Below are positions 9,731 to 18,929 of a stretch of DNA of 30,818 nucleotides, piece by piece (position 1 is the first letter of the stretch; the number at the start of each line of letters is the position of its first letter). A program made the translations under genes and the position numbers. A model generated the notes under the pieces. The model did no database searches. It saw only the letters and a list, made by a program, of their open reading frames with translations, and was not told the origin of the DNA. The stretch is from positions 1 through 30,818 of the forward strand of contig JASAOO010003230.1 in the NCBI GenBank assembly GCA_030849075.1, in the 5' to 3' direction. The stretch comes from Zelonia costaricensis (Eukaryota > Euglenozoa > Kinetoplastea > Trypanosomatida > Trypanosomatidae).

Positions 9731-12700
9731 TCAGCTGCCCGCATAGCTCACAGAGCTTCCGGGCTGTCTCACTTCCGGCGCCGGTGGCGTCACCGCCCGC
9801 GAAGTCCGATGGCGAAGGCCCTCGCCGAGCGAGCGGATGTACTGCTCCCACTCCGCAGAGCCGCGCTGCTGCGGCAGGTCGCGCCACAGAAGCTGCTTCA
9901 ACGCCCTCTTGATGCGGCGCTCCTCCTGGCACAGCACGGCCATGCGAGCGGACTCGGTCATCTCCACGTCTGTCGTGACGGTGGTGGGGAGAGCTGCAGC
10001 TGGTGCCAGTGGGCCAGACCTCCCGCCTTCACAGCTGCTGGCCGGGGCCTGTGCCGGTTCGCTGGACGGCGAAGACGGGACGGCGGACTGCTGCACACTC
10101 CGCCGCAACTCGTCCCGCGGCTCCGGTGCCGTCGCGGGCTCGCGGCCGGTGAAGGACACACTACCTACGTTGTCCCTGTCGAAGGAAACACTGCTTGGGG
10201 CGCGCTCGTGCACCTCACGCTGGGTTGACGGTGCACCATACACCTCATCCCCGAGGCGCGCCGAGGGCTGCGGCAGGTGACCAGCGCTCCCCGCCGTGGC
10301 GGCGGTGGCGACCGCGGGCCGCACCGCCCGTGCCACCGGTTGCGCCCGCACGTCCGCTGGCGACGCGAGCGGGTCGGACATGCTGAGCTGGCGTGCAGCC
10401 GCGGCGGCTGCGCGAGCAGTCAGCCCAGCAGGGCGACGGGAGGGCGGCGACGTCTGCGCAACGGACGGCGACAGGGCGAAGCTGTGACGCGCCGACGAGG
10501 GAAAAAGCGAGCGGTGCGTGCGCACGACATCGGCGAAGGGCCGCTGGTCCTCCTCGTAGGCGACCGGGACAAAACGGCCGCTCGGGGGCGGGGTGAGGTG
10601 CCGCAGCGGCCCCGCCGCGTCCTCCTCGCGCACCACAAGCTGGTCACGCCCCGAGCGGGGCAGCGGCGGCCACTCCGCCATCCGCTGCGCACGCGCCCGC
10701 TGCTGCGTAAGAAGAGCGTCGCGTGTGGGCACGGTATCACCGCCGCCGAAGATGTAGCCGCTGTGCGTGCGGCAGTCCCCCATAAACTCGAGCTCTGGCG
10801 ACTGCGGCGACGGCCAGCGCACCGGCTGCAGCGCCGCGTCGACGAACATCAAGTTGTACTTGGCGCGGCAGCAGGCGCAGTAGGGGTTCAGGCGGCCGCA
10901 GCTCAGCGGGTTCGTTGGGTTCGTGACTGTCCACGCGCGGCGCGAGGCCAGCGTCGGCGACAGCGATCGCCTTGCGGGGCCACCCGCCGTCACGCTCGAG
11001 GCCGGGCTGGGGTTGTGGACGACATAAAGCGGGCGGCTCGGGGCCCGCTGCGGACTGCGCGTGCGTTGCGGCGAGGCCCCGCCACCGTAGCGGGCGGCAG
11101 CGGCCAGGGCGCTGGGCAGCTCCGCCGCGCGCACAGGGCGGAAGCGGCCGTCGCGGCCGCGGACAAAGAAGTCGCCGTGCTGCGGCGGCGTCGAGGGCGG
11201 CAGCTGTGCGCCAGCCGCGCTGTCATCAACGGGCCCCTCACTCGTGCCCGCTGCGGCACTGCCGTCGGCCGGGGCAGAAGGTGCACCCGGCGCCCCGCTC
11301 GCCACGGCCGTGGTCACGGAGGGGTCTGTGGGTTGCGACGCCGACCCCGCGGCGGTTGTGCCCCATTCGCGGTCGAAGGGCGGGTGCGAGCCCTGCAGGC
11401 CGTGCCGCGGCTCTGCGGGTGGGACGGGCTGTGGCGCGTCTGCTGAGTCGGCCAGCGCATCGGTGATCGGTGCACCCCTTTCGGCACCATCGTCGCCTTC
11501 GCTCCTCTTGCTGCCGCTGCTGCCACTGCGGCTGCGGCTGCCGTAGCTCGACCGCGACGAGGTGGACGCCGTGATGGACGACGCCGACACACTCGGCTGA
11601 CGCCAGTCTGCGCCGCGTGCCTGCAGCGCCGGGCTGCGGCTCCGCTCCCCAAGCATTGTTTCGTGTGTGTTAGAGGCGGTGAAGGGCAACAGCACGCCGG
11701 AGGTGAGGCCGAGCTGGTACGGGTGCGGTGGCTGGTGAGCGCGCATCAGCGCATCCCTGTCCGGCCTCCACGCCGCGAGCAGCGCCGCGAGGCGGGCACC
11801 GTCCGCCGCACGTGCCGCAGCAAGGGCCACGGGCACGCTCTCTGGCCCACCCGCGAGCGCCGCAGCTCGGTGGACTGTGTCACGGGAGCGGTGCTTGCGG
11901 TGCTCTCGAGAATCGCGATGCGAGCGGTGCTGGCGCGGCGCGATGGTGGGGGCAGCAGGCTTCTCGGCTGCGCGTTCCTTGTGCCGCTTGCTGCGCATCT
12001 GCGGCTCATCATTCCGCGGGCGCCGCGAGGCGGTTCCTGAAGCGCCGTGGCCGGAAGGCTGGCGGCGGTGGCGTTGGCTGGACTCGCGGTGAGGTCGATG
12101 GCTGTGGTGGTGGCGGTGGGACGGGCGGTGCAGCGGGGACGCCTCAGCTGGTACGTCGATTGCGGCACCTTCGGCCGAATCGCGTGTGACCAGCGCCGCG
12201 CTACTTGCTGCGATGGGCTGCGATGTCTCGGCCATCGGCGGCGCGCAGAAGTGCGCCGCTCTGGCGGAGGGAGTCGCGCTGGGGCTGCGGAAGGAGCCGC
12301 CGTCGTCGGCACTGGATAAGTTCATGTAGCAATACGGGTGCGCCGTCGGCATCACCTCGCCCGCCGGAGACGTCGTGACCGCAGCCCTCGTGGTGGGGGA
12401 CACGCCCGCCTGATCCCCCTGCGCTGCGTGGGTCGCGAGCTCCCCTGGCCGCTGTGTTTCACTGCGCTGCGAGCCGGCGTCGTCGATGTTGTCGTGCCTG
12501 CCGGCAAGCGACAGAAACGCCTCCTCCTCCGCTGCCGGGGGCGAAGAGGGCACCTGCGAGCTGGCGCGACTGTCTGGCGTGCCCCCCTCCGCGGTGCGCT
12601 GGCTGCGCGAGTGCGACGCCGCCCCCTCCTCCACCGGCGTCCCCGCCACCACCACCGCCACAGCAGCAGTAACCGCAGCCTCGCGCTGCAGCTGGCTGCG

Positions 12701-15700
12701 GGCGGGACGGGGCAGGGACTCCGCGGGCAAACCCGGGCCCTCGCGGCCGCGCAGCACCGGCATCGCCACAGACGGCAGCCCGTACAGCTCCGCCTCGGCC
12801 GCGGCGCCGCTGTGAGTGTAGCTCGGCACCAGTGCTGTGCAGTGGGGTGGCTGCGACGGTGACGTGCCGACCAGCGCCACGGCGCTGTGGTCCTCTGCGC
12901 TCGCCGAAGGGCGCGGCGCTGCAGCTGGGCCGGCATCGCCTGATGTCGCAGCCCCCACGCCGTCCGCTTGCTCGCTGCACGATTCAGTCTGCGCCTCCTC
13001 CTCCAGCGGCGGTGGTGGCGGCAGAGACGGAGGCGGCACGGCGTCGTGTGCCGCGGCGGCTGAGTTGCTCGACGACGCCCGCGACGCTGGTGCGGACGAG
13101 GCCGAGGAAGAAGAGGGGGACGCGACGGGGCTGCAGTTGGTGCTCGGCAGTGCCGCGACAGGTTCATCGGGCGTAGCGCCGCGCGGACGTGCGAGGAAGA
13201 CGACGACAGGCGACGGGGCGGCGGTCGGCCCTGCGCCCGCAGCGGGGGTGGAACAGGACGCGTTGAGTGAGCTCGCGACGGCGTCGGGCGGGGCGGCTGG
13301 CGCATCGGCTGCCGGCGCCGCCGTTGGCTCGGGCAGCACGGGGCTCACGGGCAGCGGGGGGTGGGACGGCTGCGGCACCACATCCATCGCCGCGAGCACC
13401 GGTGTCGGCGGGGAGACGAAGGCGAGGTCGAGCAGGGGCACGTGGTGCGAGAGGGTCAGCGGCGGCGCCGCACCCGGCGAGGCTGCCTGCGCTGCATCGC
13501 TTGTGAGAGAGGTGCTGGCTTGCGGGCCCATAATGTCCACCGACGTGGACCCCTCCACGTCGTCTGAGGTCCAGCCCCGCGCGCCCTCCTTTTCTCCCTC
13601 CTTGTGCTCCGGTGCAGCGAAGGCTGTGGCCCCCACGGGCGCCGCGCCGCGGCCCTCGGTGAGTGTCACGGGCACCACCACAACAGTGGGCAGTGGGATC
13701 GTGGGCTTGCTAGGGGCCTCCGTCACCTGCTGCCTCGCAGCCTCGAGGCGCAGCGCACGCAACAAGTCGTCGTCGTAGCGGTCCTCGTGGGGCAGCCCCG
13801 CCACGAGAGTCTGTTCCGCGTCCGCCGCCGCCACGTCGTCGGCGTCGCCGCCGCCCGCCACGTCCCACGTGCCGCGGCGACGGCGCCGCTGCGTCTGCGA
13901 GTGGCGCCGGGAGCTTGGACCCGTCCACTGCGTGTACCCCGCCAGCGCATCCACCCCTCCGCTCCCCCAGCCGTCTCGAGGGCGGCCGAGGGCCTGCAGG
14001 TCCGGCACGTCGTACCGGTGTCTGCGCAGCGCGGCGTCTGTCGCTGCCTCAGCCGCGGCCTGGTCGCCAGCCGAGGTGGGGACTGGCAGATCACCCGCGT
14101 ACGTCGGCTCTACCACGTCGCACGCATACGGCAGCGCCTCAGCGGCGTCCGCCCCCGCCGCCTGTGGTGGCGGTGTACTGGCCCCGAGCGCGCCCATCAG
14201 CTGCAGTGCCAGGAGCGTGCGGGGGAGCTGCACGGTGGCCGGCGTCGGCGTCACGCGTCGCTGCGGCTGTGCTTCGCCGCGGCCGTGACGGCGGCCACGA
14301 GTGCCGCCGGTCCCGCCGCTATCGGGGCCGTGGCCCGGGTCCTCCGTTCCGCCGAGGGCGCCCTGCTGGACGGGCTGGCCAGCGAGAACGCGCGCGAGGA
14401 TGTCGGCGATCGACGGGGACGTAAGTGCGGCCCGCGGCGTGCCGCGCGGCAACGATGCGGAGTCGGGTGAGACGGACGCAGAGGGGAAGCCGAGCGGAGT
14501 GCTGAGGTGCGTGTCGGCGTCGTACACGGCGGTGCGTCGGCGCCCTGCGGCTCCTCCAGCGGACGCCGCCACCGAAGGGGGCCACCGCTGCGCCGGCACC
14601 TCCTGCGTCGTCTCGGACGGTTCTGCGGGCCGGGAGGCAGACCGCCCCGGCCCCTTTGTGTGCCGCAAGAGGGACCACACCTCGTGCCGGGTACGCGGCG
14701 AGAGTCGCACAACGAGCTCGCCGATGTCGCTGTCCGTGTCGACGTCGGCGCTCGACGACGCCGCTGTCGATGACGGCGGGGACGGCGACACGAGCGCCTT
14801 GATTTCCTCTGCAGTGGCGGCGCGTGCGGTGGTGGAGCGTGACGCCGGTGTGGCCGTCCGTGCTGGCGGAGGGGGGGCGCCGTCATCGGCTGGTACGGCG
14901 GCGCTGCGCCTTACATGAGCCGCGCTGGTATCGGCAGCAGCCCGCCTCGTCTCGTCTCCTGTGACCTCCTCGCTCTTGTGCCGCTTCGCCGTGTTCCTGC
15001 CGCGGTGGTGGCGATGGTGAGGCCGGTGTCGGTGGCCGCTCACGTCGCCCGCTCCCTCGCGGCTGTCCTCGACGTGGTCATCGTCGGCGGCGCCGGCGTC
15101 GTCGATCCTCGCGGAGGCACGTGCCGCCTCCCGTGGTGCGGTGGGGGTGGTGTGCTCCTCTGTCAACGATCGGTGCGGGTTCTCTCCGTCTACGGTGGTG
15201 CCCGCAAGGGGAGGGCTGCGGCGATCCGGTTCGCGGCGGTGTCGTGAGGTTGGCTCGTCTGCGGCGGATGCCTCACTCGCAGTGTCCTCCTCCTCCTCTC
15301 CTTCCTGTCCCTCCTTCTCTTCGTCCGCCCCGCTTGGGTAGTCCTTGCCGAGACGGTGCACGGAGCTGCGCGTGTGAGAGGTCGTCGCTGCAGCGCTCTG
15401 CGCCGGCGCCTCTCGCGACCTGGCAGGAACGGAAAGAGCGCCAGCAGCCCTCGACGCGCCAGGAGACTCTTGTGCCCCGGCAGTGCGCACAGGGAAGCCT
15501 GCGACGTCGCGGTGCGGGGACGGGCGTCGGCCGTGTGCACGAGACTCAGCCGCGGTCGCAGTTGCGGCACCGAGGGCAGCGACAGCAGATGTCCGCCAAG
15601 CCTCCGCTCGTGCCGCTGCGGTGTTGCCCGACGTGTCCGACTCGCTGCTGCTGGTGCTGTTGCTGCTGCTGGCGTGTGCGGCGGCCCGGTACGGAGAGGG

Positions 15701-17401
15701 TCCCATCACCCACCGAACGTCCGTCTGCAGCACCTCCAGCTCTCGCGTCGACGTGTCGGGTCGGCCGCCTGTGTCTGCTGTGCCCGCACCGGTGGGAGCC
15801 ACGCCACCGTCGGCCCCAAGGCGGACGTTTGCATACGACTTGATGTGCGCCGTGATGAGCGGGGCCGGCCCTCCAGCCTCTTCGCCCTCCGCCTCGTCCA
15901 CGCGCGGGGGCTGCGCCACCGCAACGACGCCAGCAGTGCCGGCACCGCCGCCGCCAACGCCCACGCTCGGGTGCGAGCTCGGCCCGCCTGGCGAACGAGG
16001 CGGTGGCGGCGGCTGCGCCGTGCGGCGACGTGCGTCGGTTGCCTCTGGGCCGGCACCGCTGCTGCTGCGTGGGCCCTCCTGCGTGGTGGAGCCCACAGAT
16101 GGAGCGGCGGTGTGGGTCGCGTGTGTGGTCGAGTCGACGTGCGGCGACGGGGACGGTGAGGCCGTCGAGCGGAGCGCGTCAGCGCTGTGGTACGGGCGCC
16201 TGCCGGCTCCTCCTGGCTCGCCGCGTCGTGCACGGATCGCTGCCTGCGATGCGGTAGCCTTGGTGAACATTGCCCCATACCAGTGCCGCATGCACCACGC
16301 CATCAAGCGCAGCTCGCGTCGGTACAGGTGGCCCTGCAGCTGCCGCTCCAGCGCATTGAGCTGGCGCCGCTCCAGCTGCTCCGCTGTCAGCTCCACATAG
16401 TGCACACCTCGTTGGGCAGCCGCGGTGGCGGCGGTGGATGTCGGCAGTCCCGCTGCGTGGCCACCCAAGGCGGAGTCCGCCGAAGCCGCGCCGGAGAAGA
16501 CGGGCGGCGAGACGACTGGGAGCTCGTACGACAGCGTCGAACTCGTGAGGGGGGCCGCAGCGGGCCCGTGCAGCTCCGGTGTCACGCTAAAGGGCGCCCC
16601 TGGGGCAGAGACGTGTGTCGTGTTCTCGCCGCTCTGCGCGCTGACGCCCCGCAAGGACGAGGACTGGCCGCGCGACGTGGCGCTGCTGCTGCCGGTGCTG
16701 CTGCGCGACGAGGAAGAGGCGGCGGACGAGGTGCTTGAGGAGACACGGGCAGTGGACGACGAGGAAGCCGTGCGGCGACTGCGGTGACGACGGCGGTGCG
16801 CCACACCCTCCTGTGCCGCGGAGCCGGCCGCAGGTGGCGCTCGCCCGAGGCGCCTCTGCGTGTGCGCCGTTGCCGCGGCGGCGGACGGTGCTGCCGGTGA
16901 GGCACTTCCCGCAACTGCCACGTGCACCACCACCGGCACGGGAGGCATGGCAGGTCCGCCGCGGCCGCCATCTGCAATGGCGCACTGGCGCAGCAGGCGC
17001 TGGTGCATGGCGCCGTACTGATGCGCCGACCACCCGCTGCGTGGCACCGGTATTGCGCACAGCTGGCAAAACGCATTGCCCACCGCCGCTGTTGCCGACG
17101 GCGTCGCGCGTGCGCTGATGAGGGTGGGCCGCTGTGGTGTGCTTACAGAGCCCTCCACGTGCACGCGCGGTGGGACGGCAGCCGTGCGTGTCGGGGCGCT
17201 GGCGCTGGCAGCGCTGCCATCCACAAAACGCTGTGTCGCTGCCAGGGCGGCGGTGGTGGCTCCGTTGTTGTCCGCCCCACGGGCATCGCCAGGGGCGCCA
17301 GACCGTGCTGCGGACGGCTCTGTCGACGACGGTGGGTCGGTGAGCGCCCCGCCGTGCACGCTCGACTCCGCCGACTGCGGGCGCTGCGGGGCAGAGAGCA
17401 T
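9731..17401 (-). CDS. Giant low-complexity protein with U1/matrin-like zinc finger
   Basis: A 2556-residue protein that I do not recognise as a named family. Most of it is Ala/Ser/Pro/Thr/Arg-rich and predicted disordered. Islands that look folded are: a C2H2 finger of U1/matrin type at residues 112-133 (C112, C115, H127, H133; spacing C-x2-C-x11-H-x5-H); a charged helix with Trp and Tyr at about 338-393 (HYVELTAEQLERRQLNALER and following); a short segment with LVVRLSPRTRHEVWSLLRHT in the middle; a cysteine cluster at C2168, C2175, C2177 and C2178 followed by a GDCRTHSGYIF motif; and a C-terminal helix at about 2486-2530 with QEERRIKRALKQLLWRDLP. His/Arg/Ser-rich tracts, for example near 1755-1785 and 1820-1845, resemble RS-like RNA-associated domains. 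U1-type fingers often bind double-stranded or structured RNA, so an RNA-linked role is possible but is inference. The frame is intact from ATG at 17401 to TGA. No membrane segment is visible. Confidence 0.85.
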   Translation of the reverse strand: MLSAPQRPQSAESSVHGGALTDPPSSTEPSAARSGAPGDARGADNNGATTAALAATQRFVDGSAASASAPTRTAAVPPRVHVEGSVSTPQRPTLISARATPSATAAVGNAFCQLCAIPVPRSGWSAHQYGAMHQRLLRQCAIADGGRGGPAMPPVPVVVHVAVAGSASPAAPSAAAATAHTQRRLGRAPPAAGSAAQEGVAHRRRHRSRRTASSSSTARVSSSTSSAASSSSRSSTGSSSATSRGQSSSLRGVSAQSGENTTHVSAPGAPFSVTPELHGPAAAPLTSSTLSYELPVVSPPVFSGAASADSALGGHAAGLPTSTAATAAAQRGVHYVELTAEQLERRQLNALERQLQGHLYRRELRLMAWCMRHWYGAMFTKATASQAAIRARRGEPGGAGRRPYHSADALRSTASPSPSPHVDSTTHATHTAAPSVGSTTQEGPRSSSGAGPEATDARRRTAQPPPPPRSPGGPSSHPSVGVGGGGAGTAGVVAVAQPPRVDEAEGEEAGGPAPLITAHIKSYANVRLGADGGVAPTGAGTADTGGRPDTSTRELEVLQTDVRWVMGPSPYRAAAHASSSNSTSSSESDTSGNTAAARAEAWRTSAVAALGAATATAAESRAHGRRPSPHRDVAGFPVRTAGAQESPGASRAAGALSVPARSREAPAQSAAATTSHTRSSVHRLGKDYPSGADEEKEGQEGEEEEDTASEASAADEPTSRHRREPDRRSPPLAGTTVDGENPHRSLTEEHTTPTAPREAARASARIDDAGAADDDHVEDSREGAGDVSGHRHRPHHRHHRGRNTAKRHKSEEVTGDETRRAAADTSAAHVRRSAAVPADDGAPPPPARTATPASRSTTARAATAEEIKALVSPSPPSSTAASSSADVDTDSDIGELVVRLSPRTRHEVWSLLRHTKGPGRSASRPAEPSETTQEVPAQRWPPSVAASAGGAAGRRRTAVYDADTHLSTPLGFPSASVSPDSASLPRGTPRAALTSPSIADILARVLAGQPVQQGALGGTEDPGHGPDSGGTGGTRGRRHGRGEAQPQRRVTPTPATVQLPRTLLALQLMGALGASTPPPQAAGADAAEALPYACDVVEPTYAGDLPVPTSAGDQAAAEAATDAALRRHRYDVPDLQALGRPRDGWGSGGVDALAGYTQWTGPSSRRHSQTQRRRRRGTWDVAGGGDADDVAAADAEQTLVAGLPHEDRYDDDLLRALRLEAARQQVTEAPSKPTIPLPTVVVVPVTLTEGRGAAPVGATAFAAPEHKEGEKEGARGWTSDDVEGSTSVDIMGPQASTSLTSDAAQAASPGAAPPLTLSHHVPLLDLAFVSPPTPVLAAMDVVPQPSHPPLPVSPVLPEPTAAPAADAPAAPPDAVASSLNASCSTPAAGAGPTAAPSPVVVFLARPRGATPDEPVAALPSTNCSPVASPSSSSASSAPASRASSSNSAAAAHDAVPPPSLPPPPPLEEEAQTESCSEQADGVGAATSGDAGPAAAPRPSASAEDHSAVALVGTSPSQPPHCTALVPSYTHSGAAAEAELYGLPSVAMPVLRGREGPGLPAESLPRPARSQLQREAAVTAAVAVVVAGTPVEEGAASHSRSQRTAEGGTPDSRASSQVPSSPPAAEEEAFLSLAGRHDNIDDAGSQRSETQRPGELATHAAQGDQAGVSPTTRAAVTTSPAGEVMPTAHPYCYMNLSSADDGGSFRSPSATPSARAAHFCAPPMAETSQPIAASSAALVTRDSAEGAAIDVPAEASPLHRPSHRHHHSHRPHRESSQRHRRQPSGHGASGTASRRPRNDEPQMRSKRHKERAAEKPAAPTIAPRQHRSHRDSREHRKHRSRDTVHRAAALAGGPESVPVALAAARAADGARLAALLAAWRPDRDALMRAHQPPHPYQLGLTSGVLLPFTASNTHETMLGERSRSPALQARGADWRQPSVSASSITASTSSRSSYGSRSRSGSSGSKRSEGDDGAERGAPITDALADSADAPQPVPPAEPRHGLQGSHPPFDREWGTTAAGSASQPTDPSVTTAVASGAPGAPSAPADGSAAAGTSEGPVDDSAAGAQLPPSTPPQHGDFFVRGRDGRFRPVRAAELPSALAAAARYGGGASPQRTRSPQRAPSRPLYVVHNPSPASSVTAGGPARRSLSPTLASRRAWTVTNPTNPLSCGRLNPYCACCRAKYNLMFVDAALQPVRWPSPQSPELEFMGDCRTHSGYIFGGGDTVPTRDALLTQQRARAQRMAEWPPLPRSGRDQLVVREEDAAGPLRHLTPPPSGRFVPVAYEEDQRPFADVVRTHRSLFPSSARHSFALSPSVAQTSPPSRRPAGLTARAAAAAARQLSMSDPLASPADVRAQPVARAVRPAVATAATAGSAGHLPQPSARLGDEVYGAPSTQREVHERAPSSVSFDRDNVGSVSFTGREPATAPEPRDELRRSVQQSAVPSSPSSEPAQAPASSCEGGRSGPLAPAAALPTTVTTDVEMTESARMAVLCQEERRIKRALKQLLWRDLPQQRGSAEWEQYIRSLGEGLRHRTSRAVTPPAPEVRQPGSSVSYAGS

Positions 17402-18929
17402 CGGTCACGTCACCGCGCCGAGCTCGCCCCCAAAGATAATAATAATAGAGATCTGCCAAAGCACCGCTCGCTGGGGTACCGTGACGGTACACGGCAGATG
17501 CGCTTCGTGTCTATGAGGGTTCCGTGGTGGGGACGTGACGGGGCTGACGCGCTCTATTGCAGGCAAGGGACCTATCACTGTCCCTTCTAGTCCACCGCGC
17601 AGAGCCACACGCACACACACGGGCAGGTGTGCGGCTTCGGGGCTCAAGTCTGCGCGGCAAGACCGCTGCGCGCGCCGAGTCAGAACTAAGAGAAAACGAG
17701 AGTTGCTGCACGAGGGGATGCGAAGGAGCCGCGAGCGAGACGGGGGCCACGCGGCCCGGTCAAAGGATGCGATGGAAGAGCCCCAACGAAGGGGGGGGGC
17801 GAGGGAAGCGCTGGTGGTGGCAGCGACGGTGGTGGTGGAGGTAGAAGTAGTAGTAGTAGTGGTAGTAGTACACGGGGTAGAGGATACGCGCGGCTCGAGA
17901 TGGTGGCCAGGGGAGTGAGCGAGATTGAACTGAGAAGGGGGAGGGAGGAATAGAGGAAACTGTCAAACGAGAGAGAAGGATCTAGAGGGAGGCGGGACGC
18001 CGGCTGCGCGGCAGTCGCAGACGGAAACGCCGAAGTGCGGAAGGGAGTCCCCGGTAAAGTGCTGAAGGAAACGTCACCAACCCGCAGCCAGCGGCGATAG
18101 TGAGCACGTGGCCTTGAAACTCAGGCCCTGCCCTTGTGTGTGTGGGAGGGGGGGGTATGGGAGTGGGTGTGTATGGGAGTGTGTACGTGTGCAAGCGTGC
18201 TGCTGCTGCTGCGTCGTGAGTGAACAGCAATAAGGCGAGTGCGACACGGTCGTGAGCGGAGAGTGCATCCATGGGAACGCACCAGAGGGGAGGCGGTGAA
18301 AGAGAAGTGTGAACAGCAACATCGGGTGCACGAGCAACCTCATCGAGTACATGACAGCACGAGTGTGCACACCTCCTTCATCTCTGGTGGTAAAGACACT
18401 GCGCCGCTCCCCAGTCTCACCGATAGCGCACACGCCCACACCTACTGGGCAGACCACAATGCCACAAGACGGCGAAGTAGTGTCGCGCCAGCGATCAGCA
18501 CCTGAGAGAGAGTGGGACAGCGAAGAGCATCTAGACGCGGAGGAGTGCAGGACATGCGCCACGCAAGCGGCGTACCAGCCCTCTTCCTCCACCCCGTGTC
18601 CTTCCCCACTTCTTCAGTGATGGACCCTCCACACGTGTTGCGCTGCGGCGACGGTGGGGACTTCTCGGTGCTTCGCGGTTAGTTAACGGTGAAACCGGCC
18701 CCACCCCTTCCGCACCGGCGCGTGGAAGAGGCGGGGGAGGGAGAGATGATGATGCTGTTGTTGAGATGCAAGGAGGAGGAGCTGAGGGAGGGGGGGGAGG
18801 GGGGCAACGTGGACGGGGGAGCCTGTGGTGAGGACTGTGAGCGCGGTGGGCGAGATAGAATGCAGGGCCGCGTGTGCGCGAGAGGCCACCCAAGCTGATG
18901 TACCTCTTCCCCTTCCCCACGACCGCCAG
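17402..18929. other. Spacer between the third exonuclease and the giant gene
   Basis: About 1.5 kb with no supported gene. Short open frames are Ser/Pro/His-rich and carry repeat-derived His-Thr runs. Contents include trinucleotide repeats at 17812-17870, a 7-bp inverted repeat at 17477-17491 (GTACCGT, 1-base loop, ACGGTAC), and purine tracts on the plus strand near 18720-18810 that lie just past the exonuclease stop. For the giant gene only a weak acceptor candidate is seen, an AG in GGGGGCGAG about 20 bases upstream of its ATG, preceded by TTATTATTATCTTT. Confidence 0.6.
17812..17870. repeat. GTG/GTA trinucleotide repeat block
   Basis: Plus strand reads imperfect GTG triplets (about 17812-17840) followed by GTA triplets (about 17841-17870). 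It is noncoding and lies about 400 bases upstream of the giant gene's start, in transcript order. Confidence 0.75.

Noticed and set aside
17926..17945. Possible tRNA B-box (GTTCAATC on the minus strand)
   Set aside because: The flanking bases do not pair into a T stem, and no A-box or acceptor stem could be found at the right distance. A similar hit near 3395 also fails the B-box consensus.
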